Source: Neobacillus rhizosphaerae (GTDB lineage Bacteria > Bacillota > Bacilli > Bacillales > Cytobacillaceae). From it: a DNA stretch of 64,000 bases. The translations under genes and the position numbers were made by a program. This document shows positions 7,433-17,095 of this stretch, piece after piece (position 1 is the first letter of the stretch; every line of letters begins with the position of its first letter). The stretch covers positions 1 through 64,000 of the forward strand of contig NZ_CALBWS010000007.1 of NCBI RefSeq assembly GCF_937468385.1, in the 5' to 3' direction. The notes below the pieces were generated by a model. It did no database searches. It saw only the letters and a program-made list of their open reading frames with translations, and was not told the origin of the DNA.

Positions 7433-8701
7433 ATGTTTAAAATTCTTCATAACCGGAACTACCTCCGGTTTTGGCTAGGACAAATCGTTTCTCAATTAGG
7501 CGACGGATTCACGAGAATTGCGATTGTCTATCTGGTAGCGACATTAACAAAGGATCCACTTGCCATTGGTTTAGTCATATTCGCCCAGCTTCTTCCTACT
7601 GCTTTCTTTGGGATTTTCCTAGGTCCATTAGCTGATAAGTATAACCGGAAATGGTTAATGGTAGGGGCCGACTTCTATCGGATGGTGATTGTCTTCTTAA
7701 TGATCCCCTTCCATCACTCAGCCACAGCCCTCATTATCTTAATTGCTTTCCAAGGACTTGGATCTGCCCTGTTTGATCCGGCCCGCTCCTCGTCGATACC
7801 TGACCTTATAGGGGAAGAAAATATCCAGCAGGCCATATCTCTGTCACAATCAACTAGGGCGGCAATGGATATCATCGGACCTTCTATAGGAGCATTATTA
7901 ATGATGACAAACAATTACAACATTATTTTCGCCATTGATGCGGTAACCTTTGCCCTTTCTGCTCTGTTCATCCTCTCCTTACGCAATCTTGGTAAAAATA
8001 AATTTGCACATGCATCTTCGTCTGAATCCTACTTCATGTCAATTAGGTCAGGTGTTAAAGAAGTTGTCGAAGTGCCGGCCTTACGCTTCTTACTTATCTT
8101 GATAATTCCCATTACCCTTGTCTGTGGAATATTAAATACAAATCTTATCGCCGTTCTTACCAATGAATTTCATGTTTCTGCATTTCATTTTGGCTTTATG
8201 GAAGCTGCTACAGCAGTTGGTGTCATTGTCGGTGCCGGCGTTGCCGCTCCCGTCGCCCTTAAGAAATTCAAACCAAGTACCATTTTTTTACTTGGTACTG
8301 CCGCCATCGGGATTTTGATGGTACTAATTATCCCCTTGGATGGATTCCAAATACTTTATGGCGTCCTCCCTGTCTACATTTGGAGTATAATGGTAGGAGT
8401 ACTGAACGCCTTTTTAAATGTTCCATTGAGTAGCATATTTTTAAAAGTCACACCTGCAGCCTTTAGAGGCAGAGGCTCATCATTGCTAGGAATTACAGCC
8501 AGCACCTCCTCAATTATCGGAATTTTGTTTGGAGGATGGTTATCGAAAGAAATCGGCGTTTTATATGGAACAGCCATATCGGGAGGCCTGCTTGTTATCG
8601 TGGCCGTATTCATGCCCTTACTGAAGGGGTATAAAAGCCTATCTAATAACAAACAAGTTGAATCTATTTCTGAAACACAACAGCCGGCTACCGTTAATTA
8701 A
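7433..8701 (+). CDS. MFS exporter (EntS/DHA-like)
   Basis: A major facilitator superfamily protein of about 422 residues with 12 predicted helices. The loop 2-3 signature appears as GPLADKYNRKWLM (about residues 66-78), and the N-terminus FWLGQIVSQLGDGFTRIA is typical of the enterobactin-exporter/macrolide-efflux branch. It is expected to use the proton gradient to export a hydrophobic drug or a metabolite. ATG 7433 is preferred because an AGAGAG stretch lies upstream; GTG 7424 and ATG 7427 are in frame. A winged-helix regulator starts 18 nt after its stop, and tandem repeats lie upstream, so a two-gene self-regulated efflux unit is likely. Confidence 0.9.
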   Translation: MFKILHNRNYLRFWLGQIVSQLGDGFTRIAIVYLVATLTKDPLAIGLVIFAQLLPTAFFGIFLGPLADKYNRKWLMVGADFYRMVIVFLMIPFHHSATALIILIAFQGLGSALFDPARSSSIPDLIGEENIQQAISLSQSTRAAMDIIGPSIGALLMMTNNYNIIFAIDAVTFALSALFILSLRNLGKNKFAHASSSESYFMSIRSGVKEVVEVPALRFLLILIIPITLVCGILNTNLIAVLTNEFHVSAFHFGFMEAATAVGVIVGAGVAAPVALKKFKPSTIFLLGTAAIGILMVLIIPLDGFQILYGVLPVYIWSIMVGVLNAFLNVPLSSIFLKVTPAAFRGRGSSLLGITASTSSIIGILFGGWLSKEIGVLYGTAISGGLLVIVAVFMPLLKGYKSLSNNKQVESISETQQPATVN

Positions 8702-8719
8702 TCTTGGGGGTAAGTTTTT

Positions 8720-9313
8720 GTGAAAAAAATCGATGATATTGAAATAGCCAAAATGATGTTAGATGTTAGAAAAAGAAGTATTTTAGACATTGCCAAAGAC
8801 CCTGTTACCGTCAGCCAAATTGCCGAGGAATTGAATGAGAAGCAATCGCGGCTCTATTATCATGTCAAAAAGCTGGAAGAAGCAGGGCTACTTGAGCTGG
8901 TAGAAACGCGTCAGCACGGAAATTTAATTGAAAAATATTATAAAAGATCGGAAATAGCGGGGCAAAGGTTTGAGTTTACTGCAGCCTTATTAAAGGAGCA
9001 TCATGGAACCATGATGGAAGAAATCATGAATTTACTTCAACCAGGCTTGAAGTTGCTTGAGTCAGAGCTAATAAAGGGGCAGCCAGGCTTTGATAAGCAA
9101 GTGAATTTAATGATTAGTCTGCCCACTTTGACAGGAAAAGAATGGGAAACATCACAAGGGAGAATGTTTAGGTCGATTCGCGAACAACCTGATCAACAGG
9201 AAACCTTCGAGGATTCAAGCCTGCCAAGCCTGAGTGAGGAGCAGCTAAATAAAAAATCAAAATATGCTTATATTATGCTGAGCTATCGGATTGATGACGC
9301 GAATGATGACTAA
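8720..9313 (+). CDS. Winged-helix (ArsR-like) transcriptional regulator
   Basis: A 197-residue protein with an N-terminal winged helix-turn-helix: residues 10-75 include ILDIAKDPVTVSQIAEEL, LYYHVKKLEEAGLL and a basic wing ending YYKRS. The C-terminal 110 residues are helical and probably bind a ligand or dimerise. This is the layout of ArsR/HTH_20 regulators paired with MFS exporters in Bacillus. The start is GTG, 18 nt after the MFS stop, with TTGGGGG upstream. It probably represses the exporter operon through the 18-bp repeats at 7367. There is no Cys pair for metal sensing. A strong terminator follows. Confidence 0.88.
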   Translation: MKKIDDIEIAKMMLDVRKRSILDIAKDPVTVSQIAEELNEKQSRLYYHVKKLEEAGLLELVETRQHGNLIEKYYKRSEIAGQRFEFTAALLKEHHGTMMEEIMNLLQPGLKLLESELIKGQPGFDKQVNLMISLPTLTGKEWETSQGRMFRSIREQPDQQETFEDSSLPSLSEEQLNKKSKYAYIMLSYRIDDANDD

Positions 9314-9322
9314 CAAAAAAAC

Positions 9323-9352
9323 CCTTCCAATATTAATTTGGAAGGTTTTTTT
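9323..9352 (+). terminator. Terminator of the MFS-regulator operon
   Basis: An 8-bp stem CCTTCCAA / TTGGAAGG (9323-9330 and 9338-9345) is followed by seven T. Confidence 0.93.
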
Positions 9353-9359
9353 CATATGA

Positions 9360-9524
9360 TCAATGCTTTACGTTTTTATTATTATAAACATTTAAAAGGG
9401 AATCGAGTTTTTGGCTGCATTGTATAACATTTGGATTAGAATATCCGTAAAGAAAAGCTAAATGAATCATTTCCAACCTCGTTTTTTCAATATTCAACAA
9501 CAGTGAATTCATCCGAGTTTCCAT
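9360..9524 (-). CDS. Spo0E-family aspartyl-phosphate phosphatase
   Basis: A 54-residue protein starting at ATG 9522-9524 with AGAGGG 8 nt upstream. It has the two-helix layout and motif of the Spo0E family: a first helix (LLLNIEKTRLEMIHLA), then YGYSNPNVIQCSQKLDSLLNVY, where the family has S-x-x-LD. Members dephosphorylate Spo0A~P and delay sporulation. The first motif position here is C-S-Q-K-L-D, close to the classical SQELD. It has its own ribosome binding site and no operon partner. The target is inferred from the family. Confidence 0.85.
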   Translation of the reverse strand: METRMNSLLLNIEKTRLEMIHLAFLYGYSNPNVIQCSQKLDSLLNVYNNKNVKH

Positions 9525-9724
9525 TCTTCATCCCTCTTTCCGTATTGTAACTATTACTATGTTATTAACCATAATTTATTAGTTTTTTCAGTTAAAAGCA
9601 AGTAGTTGCTAGAAAAAAAATAAGTATATTTTATGAATATTTTCCTAGTAAAAAAATACCAATTCATGATTATCAGATAGATCTTTCGTCCATAATATTT
9701 AGGACGAGAAATGAGGTGACGGTC

Positions 9725-10711
9725 GTGCCAGATAGAGTTTATATAAGCTTTTTACGATTGCCACTCCTAGTTCGCATTCTATTACTCGCAATTCTAGTAT
9801 TTCTAACATTTGGTATTACCATTCACTTTTTAGAGCCCGACACCTTCCCATCGATTTTCGATGGCATTTGGTGGGCGATTATTACCGCCTCTACAGTGGG
9901 CTATGGCGATTATGTTCCCCATTCTTTCTTTGGTAGACTGACTGCGTTATTTCTAATATTACTTGGTGTCGGCCTTGTCTCTTCCTATTTTGGTACTTTA
10001 GCGGCAGCTGCGGTTACCAAACAAGATGCCTTTTCCGAAGGAAGAATCCCCTTTAAAGGGACCGGTCATATCATCATAATCGGCTGGAACGAGAGGTCAA
10101 GAGAATTAATCGGTAAGCTGACCAGTGTTAAATTTCCAGAGATGATTGTCTTGATTGACGAAACACTCGAAGCAAACCCGGTTAAATCGAGATTTGTTCA
10201 TTTTATTAAAGGAAAAGGACATGTTGATGAAACGATTATCAAAAGTGATATCCAACGTGCAGAGAAGGTGCTTATTACAGCCGATCGGGGTAATGATGAG
10301 CTCCAGGCCGATATGAATAGTATTTTAACCTTGCTCACGATTAAAGGCTTATGCGCTCAAGTAAAATGTATTGTAGAAATTTTAACGGCTGATCAGGTAA
10401 TTAACGCCTTAAGAGCAGGCGCAGACGAAGTGATTCAATCCAATAAATTGACGAGCGTTTTTATGGTAAACAGTTTGCATTCCAATGGAGATGGTCTTTT
10501 ATCAAACGTTGTCCATCAATTGCAGGAAAGTAGATTGATGGATATTGGAGTCAAAGAAGCAGACATTGGAAAAGGTTTCAGAGAAATGTGCCAGGAATTG
10601 TTAAACAAGGACTTCCTCCTAATTGGGATCAAAAGAGGGGAGGAAACCATTCTTAATCCTGCCCATTCGTTTCAAATTGAGGAAAACGACCAGTTATTAC
10701 TATTTAAATGA
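9725..10711 (+). CDS. yugO: Two-helix potassium channel with RCK domain (YugO-like)
   Basis: About 328 residues: two membrane helices flank a pore loop with the K+ selectivity filter (TASTVGYGDYVP, about residues 55-66). A cytoplasmic RCK/TrkA-N domain (GHIIIIGWNERSRELI) and a short C-terminal RCK-C-like part follow. It should be a ligand-gated K+ channel in the plasma membrane. I chose GTG 9725 because GAGGTG lies 6 nt before it; GTG 9716 is in frame. B. subtilis yugO is used in biofilm electrical signalling and is preceded by mstX (Mistic). I see no mstX-like ORF upstream here. A 6-bp hairpin TCGTCC/GGACGA lies just before the ribosome binding site. Confidence 0.9.
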   Translation: MPDRVYISFLRLPLLVRILLLAILVFLTFGITIHFLEPDTFPSIFDGIWWAIITASTVGYGDYVPHSFFGRLTALFLILLGVGLVSSYFGTLAAAAVTKQDAFSEGRIPFKGTGHIIIIGWNERSRELIGKLTSVKFPEMIVLIDETLEANPVKSRFVHFIKGKGHVDETIIKSDIQRAEKVLITADRGNDELQADMNSILTLLTIKGLCAQVKCIVEILTADQVINALRAGADEVIQSNKLTSVFMVNSLHSNGDGLLSNVVHQLQESRLMDIGVKEADIGKGFREMCQELLNKDFLLIGIKRGEETILNPAHSFQIEENDQLLLFK

Positions 10712-10780
10712 CACCAATACCCTTCTGTAATTTAATCTTGGAAAGGAATTGGCCTACCCCGTAGTAATTAGAAAATTAAT

Positions 10781-10818
10781 AAAACGAGTGCTGACCATGA
10801 TAATCAGCACTCGTTTTT
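10781..10818 (-). terminator. Bidirectional terminator between yugO and pgi
   Basis: A 12-bp stem AACGAGTGCTGA / TCAGCACTCGTT (10783-10794 and 10804-10815) has T-rich flanks on both strands and sits 3 bp after the pgi stop. Confidence 0.9.
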
Positions 10819-10821
10819 AAG

Positions 10822-12171
10822 TTATTTCAAGCGTTTTTCAAGCTCCGCTTTCTTCTCTTCAAATCCAGGCTTGCCTAATAAAGCGAACATATTAACTTTA
10901 TAGGCTTCCACCCCTGGCTGATCGAATGGGTTGACGCCAAGCAGGTATCCGCTCATCGCACAGGCTTTTTCAAAGAAGTAAGCAAGATAGCCAAATGTAT
11001 ATTCATCCATTGCTGGAATGGTAACAATTAGATTTGGTACACCACCGTCTGTATGAGCAAGCATGGTCCCTTCAAATGCTTTATTGTTAACGAAATCAAT
11101 TGTTTGTCCAGCTAGATAATTAAGACCATCTAAATCATTTTCCACAGCTTCAATCTTTAGCTCGTGGCGAGATTTTTCCACCTTAATAATGGTTTCAAAC
11201 AAATCGCGACGTCCTTCTTGAACGTATTGTCCAAGAGAGTGGAGGTCAGTCGAAAAGTTGGCTGAAGATGGATAAATTCCTTTTTGGTCCTTCCCTTCAC
11301 TTTCACCAAACAACTGCTTCCACCATTCTGAAAAATACTGCAGCCCAGGCTCATAGTTAATCAGCATTTCGATTGTTTTCCCTTTATTGTAAAGTGCATT
11401 TCTTACGGCTGCATATTGGTAGGCTAAGTTATCTTCAAGCTCTGAATGGCCGAAGTCTTCTTGTGCCTGGGACGCACCTTCCATCATTTTTTCAATGTTT
11501 GCCCCGCTAGCGGCGATTGGCAGTAAACCGACTGCCGTTAAAACTGAATATCTACCACCAACATCATCTGGGATGACAAAAGTTTCGTAGCCTTCTTCGT
11601 TGGATAATGTTTTTAAGGCTCCTTTTGCTTTGTCTGTTGTAGCATAAATTCTCTTACGCGCCTCTTCATGACCGTATTTTTCCTCAAGCAGCTTACGGAA
11701 AATACGGAAGGCAATCGCTGGTTCTGTTGTGGTACCTGATTTAGATATGACGTTGATGGAAAAGTCCTTTCCATCAATGAGTTCGATACAATCGCTCATA
11801 TAAGATGAACTAATATTGTTTCCAACAAAAATGATTTGCGGTGTATTACGTTTTTCTTTAGAAAGTGCATTATAGAAGCTATGCTGCAACATTTCAATGG
11901 CGGCTCTTGCACCTAGGTAGGAACCACCAATCCCGATAACAAGTAGAACATCGGAATCAGCTTTGATTTTTTCAGCAGATTTTTGAATGCGTGAGAATTC
12001 TTCCTTATCATAGTTGGTTGGCAGCTCAATCCAGCCTAAAAAGTCGTTGCCTGCACCTGTTTTCTCATGTAATGAATGGTGGGCAACCTTTACAGCATCC
12101 CGTAAATATGTAAGTTCATGTTCTCCAAAGAAGCTCAAAGCTTTCGAGTAATCAAAACGAACGTGTGTCAT
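10822..12171 (-). CDS. pgi: Glucose-6-phosphate isomerase
   Basis: A 449-residue cytosolic glycolytic enzyme that interconverts glucose-6-phosphate and fructose-6-phosphate. Visible landmarks are [16 protein letters not shown] (sugar-phosphate binding), [16 protein letters not shown] (the SIS-domain phosphate loop) and [21 protein letters not shown], the PGI signature. Length is that of B. subtilis Pgi (450). ATGGAGGATC precedes the ATG. It neighbours yugO and yugJ as in B. subtilis. A cre-like sequence lies about 76-91 bp upstream of the start. Confidence 0.97.
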   Translation of the reverse strand: MTHVRFDYSKALSFFGEHELTYLRDAVKVAHHSLHEKTGAGNDFLGWIELPTNYDKEEFSRIQKSAEKIKADSDVLLVIGIGGSYLGARAAIEMLQHSFYNALSKEKRNTPQIIFVGNNISSSYMSDCIELIDGKDFSINVISKSGTTTEPAIAFRIFRKLLEEKYGHEEARKRIYATTDKAKGALKTLSNEEGYETFVIPDDVGGRYSVLTAVGLLPIAASGANIEKMMEGASQAQEDFGHSELEDNLAYQYAAVRNALYNKGKTIEMLINYEPGLQYFSEWWKQLFGESEGKDQKGIYPSSANFSTDLHSLGQYVQEGRRDLFETIIKVEKSRHELKIEAVENDLDGLNYLAGQTIDFVNNKAFEGTMLAHTDGGVPNLIVTIPAMDEYTFGYLAYFFEKACAMSGYLLGVNPFDQPGVEAYKVNMFALLGKPGFEEKKAELEKRLK

Positions 12172-12246
12172 GAATGATCCTCCATAAATTTATTTTTCAC
12201 TACCCACTTTATCGAATGATGAAGGGATTATCAAGGATGGTCCCTC

Positions 12247-12262
12247 TTGTAAGCGTACCCAT
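12247..12262. promoter_or_regulatory. Possible CcpA (cre) site upstream of pgi
   Basis: TTGTAAGCGTACCCAT matches the cre consensus WTGNAARCGNWWWCAW at 14 of 16 positions. It lies in the pgi upstream region. Functional binding is not shown. Confidence 0.35.
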
Positions 12263-12383
12263 TTTCAGCATTTTTTTTACTTTTTTAGTTTTGTCTATTT
12301 TTCACGTAATTTTGCCTATTTTTTATAGGTGTTTTGTTTAAAAATACATTTTTTACTAAATCCATTAGAAAAATAAATACAAA

Positions 12384-12406
12384 ACTCGGGCAGCTAATGC
12401 CCGAGT
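12384..12406 (-). terminator. Terminator of yugJ
   Basis: A 9-bp stem ACTCGGGCA / TGCCCGAGT is followed on the minus strand by TTTGTATTTATTTT, 8 bp after the yugJ stop. Confidence 0.85.
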
Positions 12407-12413
12407 CTCTCCA

Positions 12414-13577
12414 TTATAACGATGCCCGATAAATCTCTAAAACATCTTCACGAGTTAATTTGGTAAAAGTGCCAAACTCTCCGTTCGCCATCGCTTTGTC
12501 AGCCATTAGCTCAAGCTTGCTGTCATCAATTTCATAATCAGCTAGCCGAGCAGGTGCATCAATGCTGTTCCAGAACTCTCGTAATTTTCCAATTCCTTCA
12601 AGTCCCGCTTCTTCCGCACTTTTCCCTTCAGGGTCAACCCCAAACACCCTGACTGCAAGCTGCTGGAAGCGTTCTGGTTTCACGCTTAGGTTATGCTCCA
12701 TCCAGTGTGGGAAAAGGATAGCCAGTCCGCCTCCATGAGGAATGTCATAGACAGCAGATACCGCATGCTCAAGGTTGTGGGTCGCCCAATCGCCGTGATA
12801 ACCCATATTTAAAATACCATTTAACGCCATTGTTCCGCTGTAAAGAATCGTAGCCCGCTGTTCATAGTTTTCAAGGTCTGCCAGCAATTTTGGCGCTGTT
12901 TCCATTACAGTTATAAGTAACGATTCACACATCCGATCCTGAAAATCGGTATTTTCTTCTAGGTGAAAATAATGTTCCAGAACATGTGACATCATATCAA
13001 CAATTCCATAAATCGTTTGATTTCGAGGAACCGTATAAGTATTAACTGGATCTAAAATTGAAAATTTCGGGTATGTTACGGCACTTCCCCAACCGTATTT
13101 TTCATTTGTTTCCCAATTGGTAATCACTGAGCCTGCGTTCATTTCTGAACCAGTTGCGGCAAGCGTCAATACGGTACCAAATGGCAATGCTTCACGAGGA
13201 AATGCCTTTTTAATAACTATATCCCAGGCATCACCGTCATATTTAGCACCGGCTGCTATTAGCTTCGTGCAGTCGATGACACTTCCTCCGCCAATAGCTA
13301 GAAGGAATTCAATGCCCTCTTTTTTACAAATTTCCACGCCTTTTCGGGCAGTTGAAATACGAGGATTCGGTTCCACTCCGGAAAGTTCAAATACTTCCAC
13401 ACCGATTTCATGTAATAATCCAGTGACCTTTTCATAAAGGCCGCTTCGTTTAATACTTCCACCGCCATAGACAAGTAAAACTTTTTTCCCGTAAAGAGGT
13501 ACTTCTATTTTCAATTGTTCAAGCTGACCTTTTCCAAAAATTAATTTTGTCGGATTCCAAAAAGTGAAATTTTGCAA
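12414..13577 (-). CDS. yugJ: Iron-containing alcohol dehydrogenase (YugJ type)
   Basis: A 387-residue group III (Fe-dependent) alcohol dehydrogenase, likely an NAD(P)H butanol or aldehyde reductase. It has the GGGS nucleotide loop twice ([16 protein letters not shown] and [15 protein letters not shown]), [13 protein letters not shown], and metal ligands in [14 protein letters not shown] and [20 protein letters not shown] chose TTG at 13575-13577 because GGAAGGTG lies 6 nt upstream and the length then equals B. subtilis YugJ. An upstream ATG lacks a ribosome binding site. It is next to pgi as in B. subtilis and is monocistronic by its terminators. Confidence 0.92.
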   Translation of the reverse strand: MQNFTFWNPTKLIFGKGQLEQLKIEVPLYGKKVLLVYGGGSIKRSGLYEKVTGLLHEIGVEVFELSGVEPNPRISTARKGVEICKKEGIEFLLAIGGGSVIDCTKLIAAGAKYDGDAWDIVIKKAFPREALPFGTVLTLAATGSEMNAGSVITNWETNEKYGWGSAVTYPKFSILDPVNTYTVPRNQTIYGIVDMMSHVLEHYFHLEENTDFQDRMCESLLITVMETAPKLLADLENYEQRATILYSGTMALNGILNMGYHGDWATHNLEHAVSAVYDIPHGGGLAILFPHWMEHNLSVKPERFQQLAVRVFGVDPEGKSAEEAGLEGIGKLREFWNSIDAPARLADYEIDDSKLELMADKAMANGEFGTFTKLTREDVLEIYRASL

Positions 13578-13645
13578 AATAAACACCTTCCTTTTCATTC
13601 TCCATTATTATGGATAATCTTTAAATTTGCAAAAAACTTGATTAA

Positions 13646-13684
13646 AAAAAAGAAATCCCGGCACCATTTGATGATGCAAGGACT
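13646..13684 (-). terminator. Terminator of rocG
   Basis: An imperfect hairpin starts about 5 nt after the stop codon (arms AAGTCC and GGATTT plus interrupted inner pairs). On the minus strand it is followed by CTTTTTTT. Confidence 0.7.
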
Positions 13685-13686
13685 TC

Positions 13687-14952
13687 TTATACCCATCCCC
13701 TAAACAAGGATGCCTCTGCTATTTTTCTTACACCTACCATGTAAGCGGCTAAGCGCATGTTTACGTTTCGGGTTTGGGCCAAATCATAAATATCATTGAA
13801 GGATTTGACAAGCTTGTTCTGTAATTTCTCTGCTATTTCCTCTTCATTCCAATAATAGCCTTGAATATTTTGTACCCACTCAAAATAAGAAACAGTGACA
13901 CCGCCTGCCCCGGCTAATACATCTGGCACTAGCAATATATCGCGCTCTGTGAGTATCCTTGTTGCCTCTAGCGATGTAGGTCCATTCGCTGCTTCTACTA
14001 CAATACTAGCTCTAATGTTACCGGCGTTTTCAACTGTAATTTGATTGGATACTGCAGCTGGCACTAATATATCACAATCCTTCACGAGCAGTTCTTCGTT
14101 TGTTATCGCACCTTCGAATAAAGTAGTGATCGTGCCAAAGCTGTCACGACGTTCCAGCAGATAATTAATATTTAACCCATCCGGATTATAAATGGCCCCA
14201 TAAACATCAGAAATCCCAATAATTTTCGCACCGGAATCATACAAAAACTTGGCGATGTTACCGCCGGCATTTCCAAATCCTTGGATAATCACACGGGCCC
14301 CTTTTATTGGCATTCCTCGTTTTTTTGCCGCTTCTTCAATACAAATGGTTACACCTTTTGCACCAGCGGTTTCGCGCCCTTCAGAACCTCCAAGCACAAG
14401 TGGCTTACCTGTAATAAAGCCGGGTGAGACATTTTGGCGAAGACGGCTATATTCGTCCAACATCCAAGCCATAATCTGGGCATTGGTATACATATCTGGT
14501 GCTGGGATATCCTTTGTTGGTCCGACAATTTGGCTGATTGCTCGAACATAGCCGCGGCTTAAACGTTCAAGTTCTCCCGATGACATCGTCCTCGGGTTAC
14601 AGATAATACCGCCCTTGCCTCCCCCATAAGGTAGATCCGCGATCCCACATTTCAGGCTCATCCACATCGATAAAGCCTTTACTTCTTCTTCATTGATTCG
14701 GGGATGAAAGCGGACACCACCCATTGTCGGTCCAACCGCATCATTATGCTGGGCACGGAAACCTGTAAAGACCTTAGTAGAACCATCGTCCATACGAACA
14801 GGGATCCTGACGTTGACCGTTCTTAATGGTTCTTCTAATAAATGGTACATATCTTGGTTGTAGCCAAGTTTTGTTAATGCATCGTGAATAACAATCTGTG
14901 TTGATGTAAGAAGGTTTAAACTCTCTTTTCCATCTCCATCAGTAGTCCCCAT
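13687..14952 (-). CDS. rocG: NAD-dependent glutamate dehydrogenase
   Basis: A 421-residue catabolic glutamate dehydrogenase that oxidises glutamate to 2-oxoglutarate and ammonium. It shows the catalytic lysine loop PYGGGKGGIICNP (about residue 110), the Rossmann motif VIIQGFGNAGGNIAKFL, and VPAAVSNQIT and EAANGPTS in the coenzyme domain. Length fits RocG/GudB. It lies 72 bp after rocD on the same strand, so the pair would carry ornithine to 2-oxoglutarate; the pyrroline-5-carboxylate dehydrogenase step (rocA) is not in this window. I see no duplicated tripeptide of the kind that inactivates GudB in B. subtilis 168. RocG versus GudB is decided here only by the rocD neighbour. Confidence 0.93.
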   Translation of the reverse strand: MGTTDGDGKESLNLLTSTQIVIHDALTKLGYNQDMYHLLEEPLRTVNVRIPVRMDDGSTKVFTGFRAQHNDAVGPTMGGVRFHPRINEEEVKALSMWMSLKCGIADLPYGGGKGGIICNPRTMSSGELERLSRGYVRAISQIVGPTKDIPAPDMYTNAQIMAWMLDEYSRLRQNVSPGFITGKPLVLGGSEGRETAGAKGVTICIEEAAKKRGMPIKGARVIIQGFGNAGGNIAKFLYDSGAKIIGISDVYGAIYNPDGLNINYLLERRDSFGTITTLFEGAITNEELLVKDCDILVPAAVSNQITVENAGNIRASIVVEAANGPTSLEATRILTERDILLVPDVLAGAGGVTVSYFEWVQNIQGYYWNEEEIAEKLQNKLVKSFNDIYDLAQTRNVNMRLAAYMVGVRKIAEASLFRGWV

Positions 14953-15024
14953 TTTGGCACCCCTAGTTTTTTACATTTACCCTGCAATTACAGGCAGTAG
15001 ATCCCCACTGATTAAAGCTTCATT

Positions 15025-16224
15025 TTAACCCAATACTTTGTTTATCCGCTCAATTGCCCAATCAAGTTCTTCCTTTGTGATAACAAGCGGCGGCGCAAAC
15101 CGAATCACCGTGTCATGTGTTTCTTTACATAAAAGTCCATAGTCTTTTAATTGCTCACAATATTTACGGGCATCTTCCGTCAGCTCCACACCAATAAACA
15201 AACCGCGGCCACGTACTTCTTTAATGAGCGGATTTTTAATCTCTGTTAATTTGCTGATAAAATACTCCCCAAGCTCTAACGATTTGTCGGCAAGTTTTTC
15301 ATCAGCTAGCACATCAAGAGAAGCGATTGAAACAGCACACGCCATCGGATTTCCTCCAAAAGTTGAACCGTGGGAGCCTGGATTAAATACGCCTAAAACA
15401 TCCCGATTGGCTACGACACAAGAAATTGGGAACACACCGCCTCCAAGTGCTTTTCCAAGGATATACATGTCTGGTTCAATACCTTCCCACTCACAAGCAA
15501 ACATTTTTCCTGTACGCGCCAAGCCTGCTTGAATTTCATCAGCAATAAACAGGACATTATTTTCCTTACAAGCATCAAAGGCTGCCTTGATAAAACCTTT
15601 AGGTGGAATAACAATTCCGGCTTCCCCTTGAATCGGTTCAATTAAAAATGCTGCCGTGTTTGGAGTAATGGCTGCTTGTAAGGCCTCTAAATCACCATAA
15701 GGAATAAGCTTAATACCTGGAAGCATTGGCCCAAATCCACGTTTATATTCAGCGTCAGAGGATAATGAAACCGCTGTCATAGTTCTACCGTGAAAATTTC
15801 CGATACAAGCAATAATCTCTGCCTGGTCTTCAGCGATACCTTTTACATCATAGCTCCAACGCCGTGCTGCCTTAACTGCTGTCTCAACAGCTTCCGCACC
15901 TGTGTTCATTGGCAGAACCATTTCTTTATTCGCTAATTGACAGACTTTTTCGTACCATATTCCAAGCTGGTCATTATGGAAAGCACGTGAGGTTAATGTA
16001 ACTTTATCCGCTTGATCCTTAAGTGCCTGAATGATTTTTGGATGGCGATGACCTTGGTTAACAGCGGAGTAGGCACTCAGCATGTCCATGTATTTGTTGC
16101 CTTCAGGGTCTTCCACCCAAACACCCTCAGCACGTGAGATGACAATTGGCAGTGGATGATAATTATTGGCACCATATTTCTCCGTTTTTTCAATTAATTC
16201 ATTTGTATTAATATTTGTTGGCAT
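15025..16224 (-). CDS. rocD: Ornithine aminotransferase
   Basis: A 399-residue class III PLP aminotransferase: ornithine plus 2-oxoglutarate gives glutamate semialdehyde plus glutamate. The cofactor motifs are [40 protein letters not shown] (PLP Asp) and [15 protein letters not shown] (Schiff-base Lys). Length is normal for RocD (401). ATGGAGG lies 7 nt upstream. It is first of the rocD-rocG pair. The upstream region shows a sigma-A-like promoter rather than a sigma-L (-12/-24) element, so control may differ from the RocR system of B. subtilis. Confidence 0.95.
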   Translation of the reverse strand: MPTNINTNELIEKTEKYGANNYHPLPIVISRAEGVWVEDPEGNKYMDMLSAYSAVNQGHRHPKIIQALKDQADKVTLTSRAFHNDQLGIWYEKVCQLANKEMVLPMNTGAEAVETAVKAARRWSYDVKGIAEDQAEIIACIGNFHGRTMTAVSLSSDAEYKRGFGPMLPGIKLIPYGDLEALQAAITPNTAAFLIEPIQGEAGIVIPPKGFIKAAFDACKENNVLFIADEIQAGLARTGKMFACEWEGIEPDMYILGKALGGGVFPISCVVANRDVLGVFNPGSHGSTFGGNPMACAVSIASLDVLADEKLADKSLELGEYFISKLTEIKNPLIKEVRGRGLFIGVELTEDARKYCEQLKDYGLLCKETHDTVIRFAPPLVITKEELDWAIERINKVLG

Positions 16225-16269
16225 AAATCATTCCTCCATTTCATTCCTAGGATATGTATAGACAATTCT

Positions 16270-16298
16270 ATTGTAGCCGAGCCTGAATAAAGAATGAA
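16270..16298 (-). promoter_or_regulatory. Likely sigma-A promoter of rocD
   Basis: On the minus strand, TTCATT (16293-16298) and TACAAT (16270-16275) are 17 nt apart, about 45 bp before the ATG. The -10 is good and the -35 poor. Confidence 0.4.
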
Positions 16299-16326
16299 CA
16301 CTTCCTTAAAACTTTTTTATTTATTA

Positions 16327-16378
16327 ATAAAAAAAGCCTAGTCCCTACTACTTAAATAGCAGGTACCAGACTTCTAAT
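16327..16378 (-). terminator. Terminator of yugI
   Basis: A 16-bp stem with wobble pairs and one mismatch (arms AGTCTGGTACCTGCTA and TAGTAGGGACTAGGCT on the minus strand) is followed by a run of seven T. Confidence 0.8.
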
Positions 16379-16382
16379 GGCA

Positions 16383-16781
16383 TTATTTTTTAATTTCTTC
16401 ACGCTGTGATTGGTCAATCCATTCTTGGAGCTTATCTTTTAATGTGTTAAAACCTTGCTGACCTTCAGCTTCAGGAATAATCGCAGCTGCTTGGCGCTTG
16501 CGCGGCTTCTTAGCTTTAGGCGCTTGTTGGACAGGAGCTTCTTCTGTAGCACGAATCGAAAGGCCAATTTTCCCAGCACTTTCATCCACAGATAACACCT
16601 TAACTTTAACTTCATCTCCGACCTTAAGATGTTCATTAATATCTTTAACATAACCGTGCGTGATTTCTGAAATATGCACTAGCCCTTGTGTAGTTTCATC
16701 TAGTGCTACGAACGCTCCGTAAGCTTGAATTCCCGTTACCTTACCTGTTAAAACACTGCCTATTTCTATCTTTTCTGTCAT
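16383..16781 (-). CDS. yugI: S1 RNA-binding general stress protein (YugI/GSP13)
   Basis: A 132-residue protein with one S1 (OB-fold) RNA-binding domain at residues 5-75 (GSVLTGKVTGIQAYGAFVAL, GLVHISEITHGYVKDI, VGDEVKVKVLSVD). A basic linker (APKAKKPRKRQAA) and a short acidic helix follow. This is the layout of B. subtilis YugI, general stress protein 13, which associates with ribosomes. TTAGGAGTG precedes the ATG. It is transcribed alone. The RNA target is unknown. Confidence 0.92.
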   Translation of the reverse strand: MTEKIEIGSVLTGKVTGIQAYGAFVALDETTQGLVHISEITHGYVKDINEHLKVGDEVKVKVLSVDESAGKIGLSIRATEEAPVQQAPKAKKPRKRQAAAIIPEAEGQQGFNTLKDKLQEWIDQSQREEIKK

Positions 16782-16875
16782 GAAAACACTCCTAAGTAAA
16801 TGAATTATTTATCCCTTATATACGCATTAAAAGATTATATCACAATATTTAGGATTAAGCAAAAAAGCTTGTCAC

Positions 16876-16930
16876 AAGAAAAGCGGAAGCCCCCGATTAG
16901 TGGCGAAGGAGCTAGACATTTCTCAAAGTT
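16876..16930 (+). repeat. Dispersed repeat family A, copy 1
   Basis: The sequence AAGAAAAGCGGAAGC, then GCCCCCGATTAGTGGCG, then GGAGCTAGACATTTCTCAAAG is related to the copies at 19045, 36416, 48034 and 50484. It is diverged and lacks the ATTTTCGACTTTGAGAATTGTCC end in full. Confidence 0.7.
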
Positions 16931-17047
16931 CTATGATATAAATTCTGAATGTGTAAGAAAACCAAGTTCTCCGGATATGGATCAGAAATTCATCAGAACT
17001 TCTTAACAAATTGTTCACAACAGGAATAAAAAGAGCAAACTATCTAA

Positions 17048-17056
17048 TGATATACT
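17048..17056 (+). promoter_or_regulatory. Extended -10 promoter of the XRE gene
   Basis: TGATATACT is an extended -10 (TGn plus TATACT), 40 bp before the ATG. There is no clear -35. Confidence 0.45.
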
Positions 17057-17095
17057 AATAGTGAGTAACTATCCTTTCTAAGAGAGGTGACCAGT

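Larger units (their letters stand above)
16782..17095. other. Intergenic region with a repeat and the xre promoter
   Basis: This 314-bp gap between yugI and the XRE gene contains a family A dispersed repeat (16876-16930) and the extended -10 promoter at 17048. Short frames across it have no ribosome binding site and I do not call them. Confidence 0.6.

Noticed and set aside
9525..9715. mstX (Mistic) gene upstream of yugO
   Set aside because: No frame of suitable length or composition lies between the Spo0E-like gene and yugO.
13687..14952. Cryptic GudB-type inactivating duplication in the glutamate dehydrogenase
   Set aside because: No tandem duplicated tripeptide is visible in the active-site region; the enzyme looks intact.
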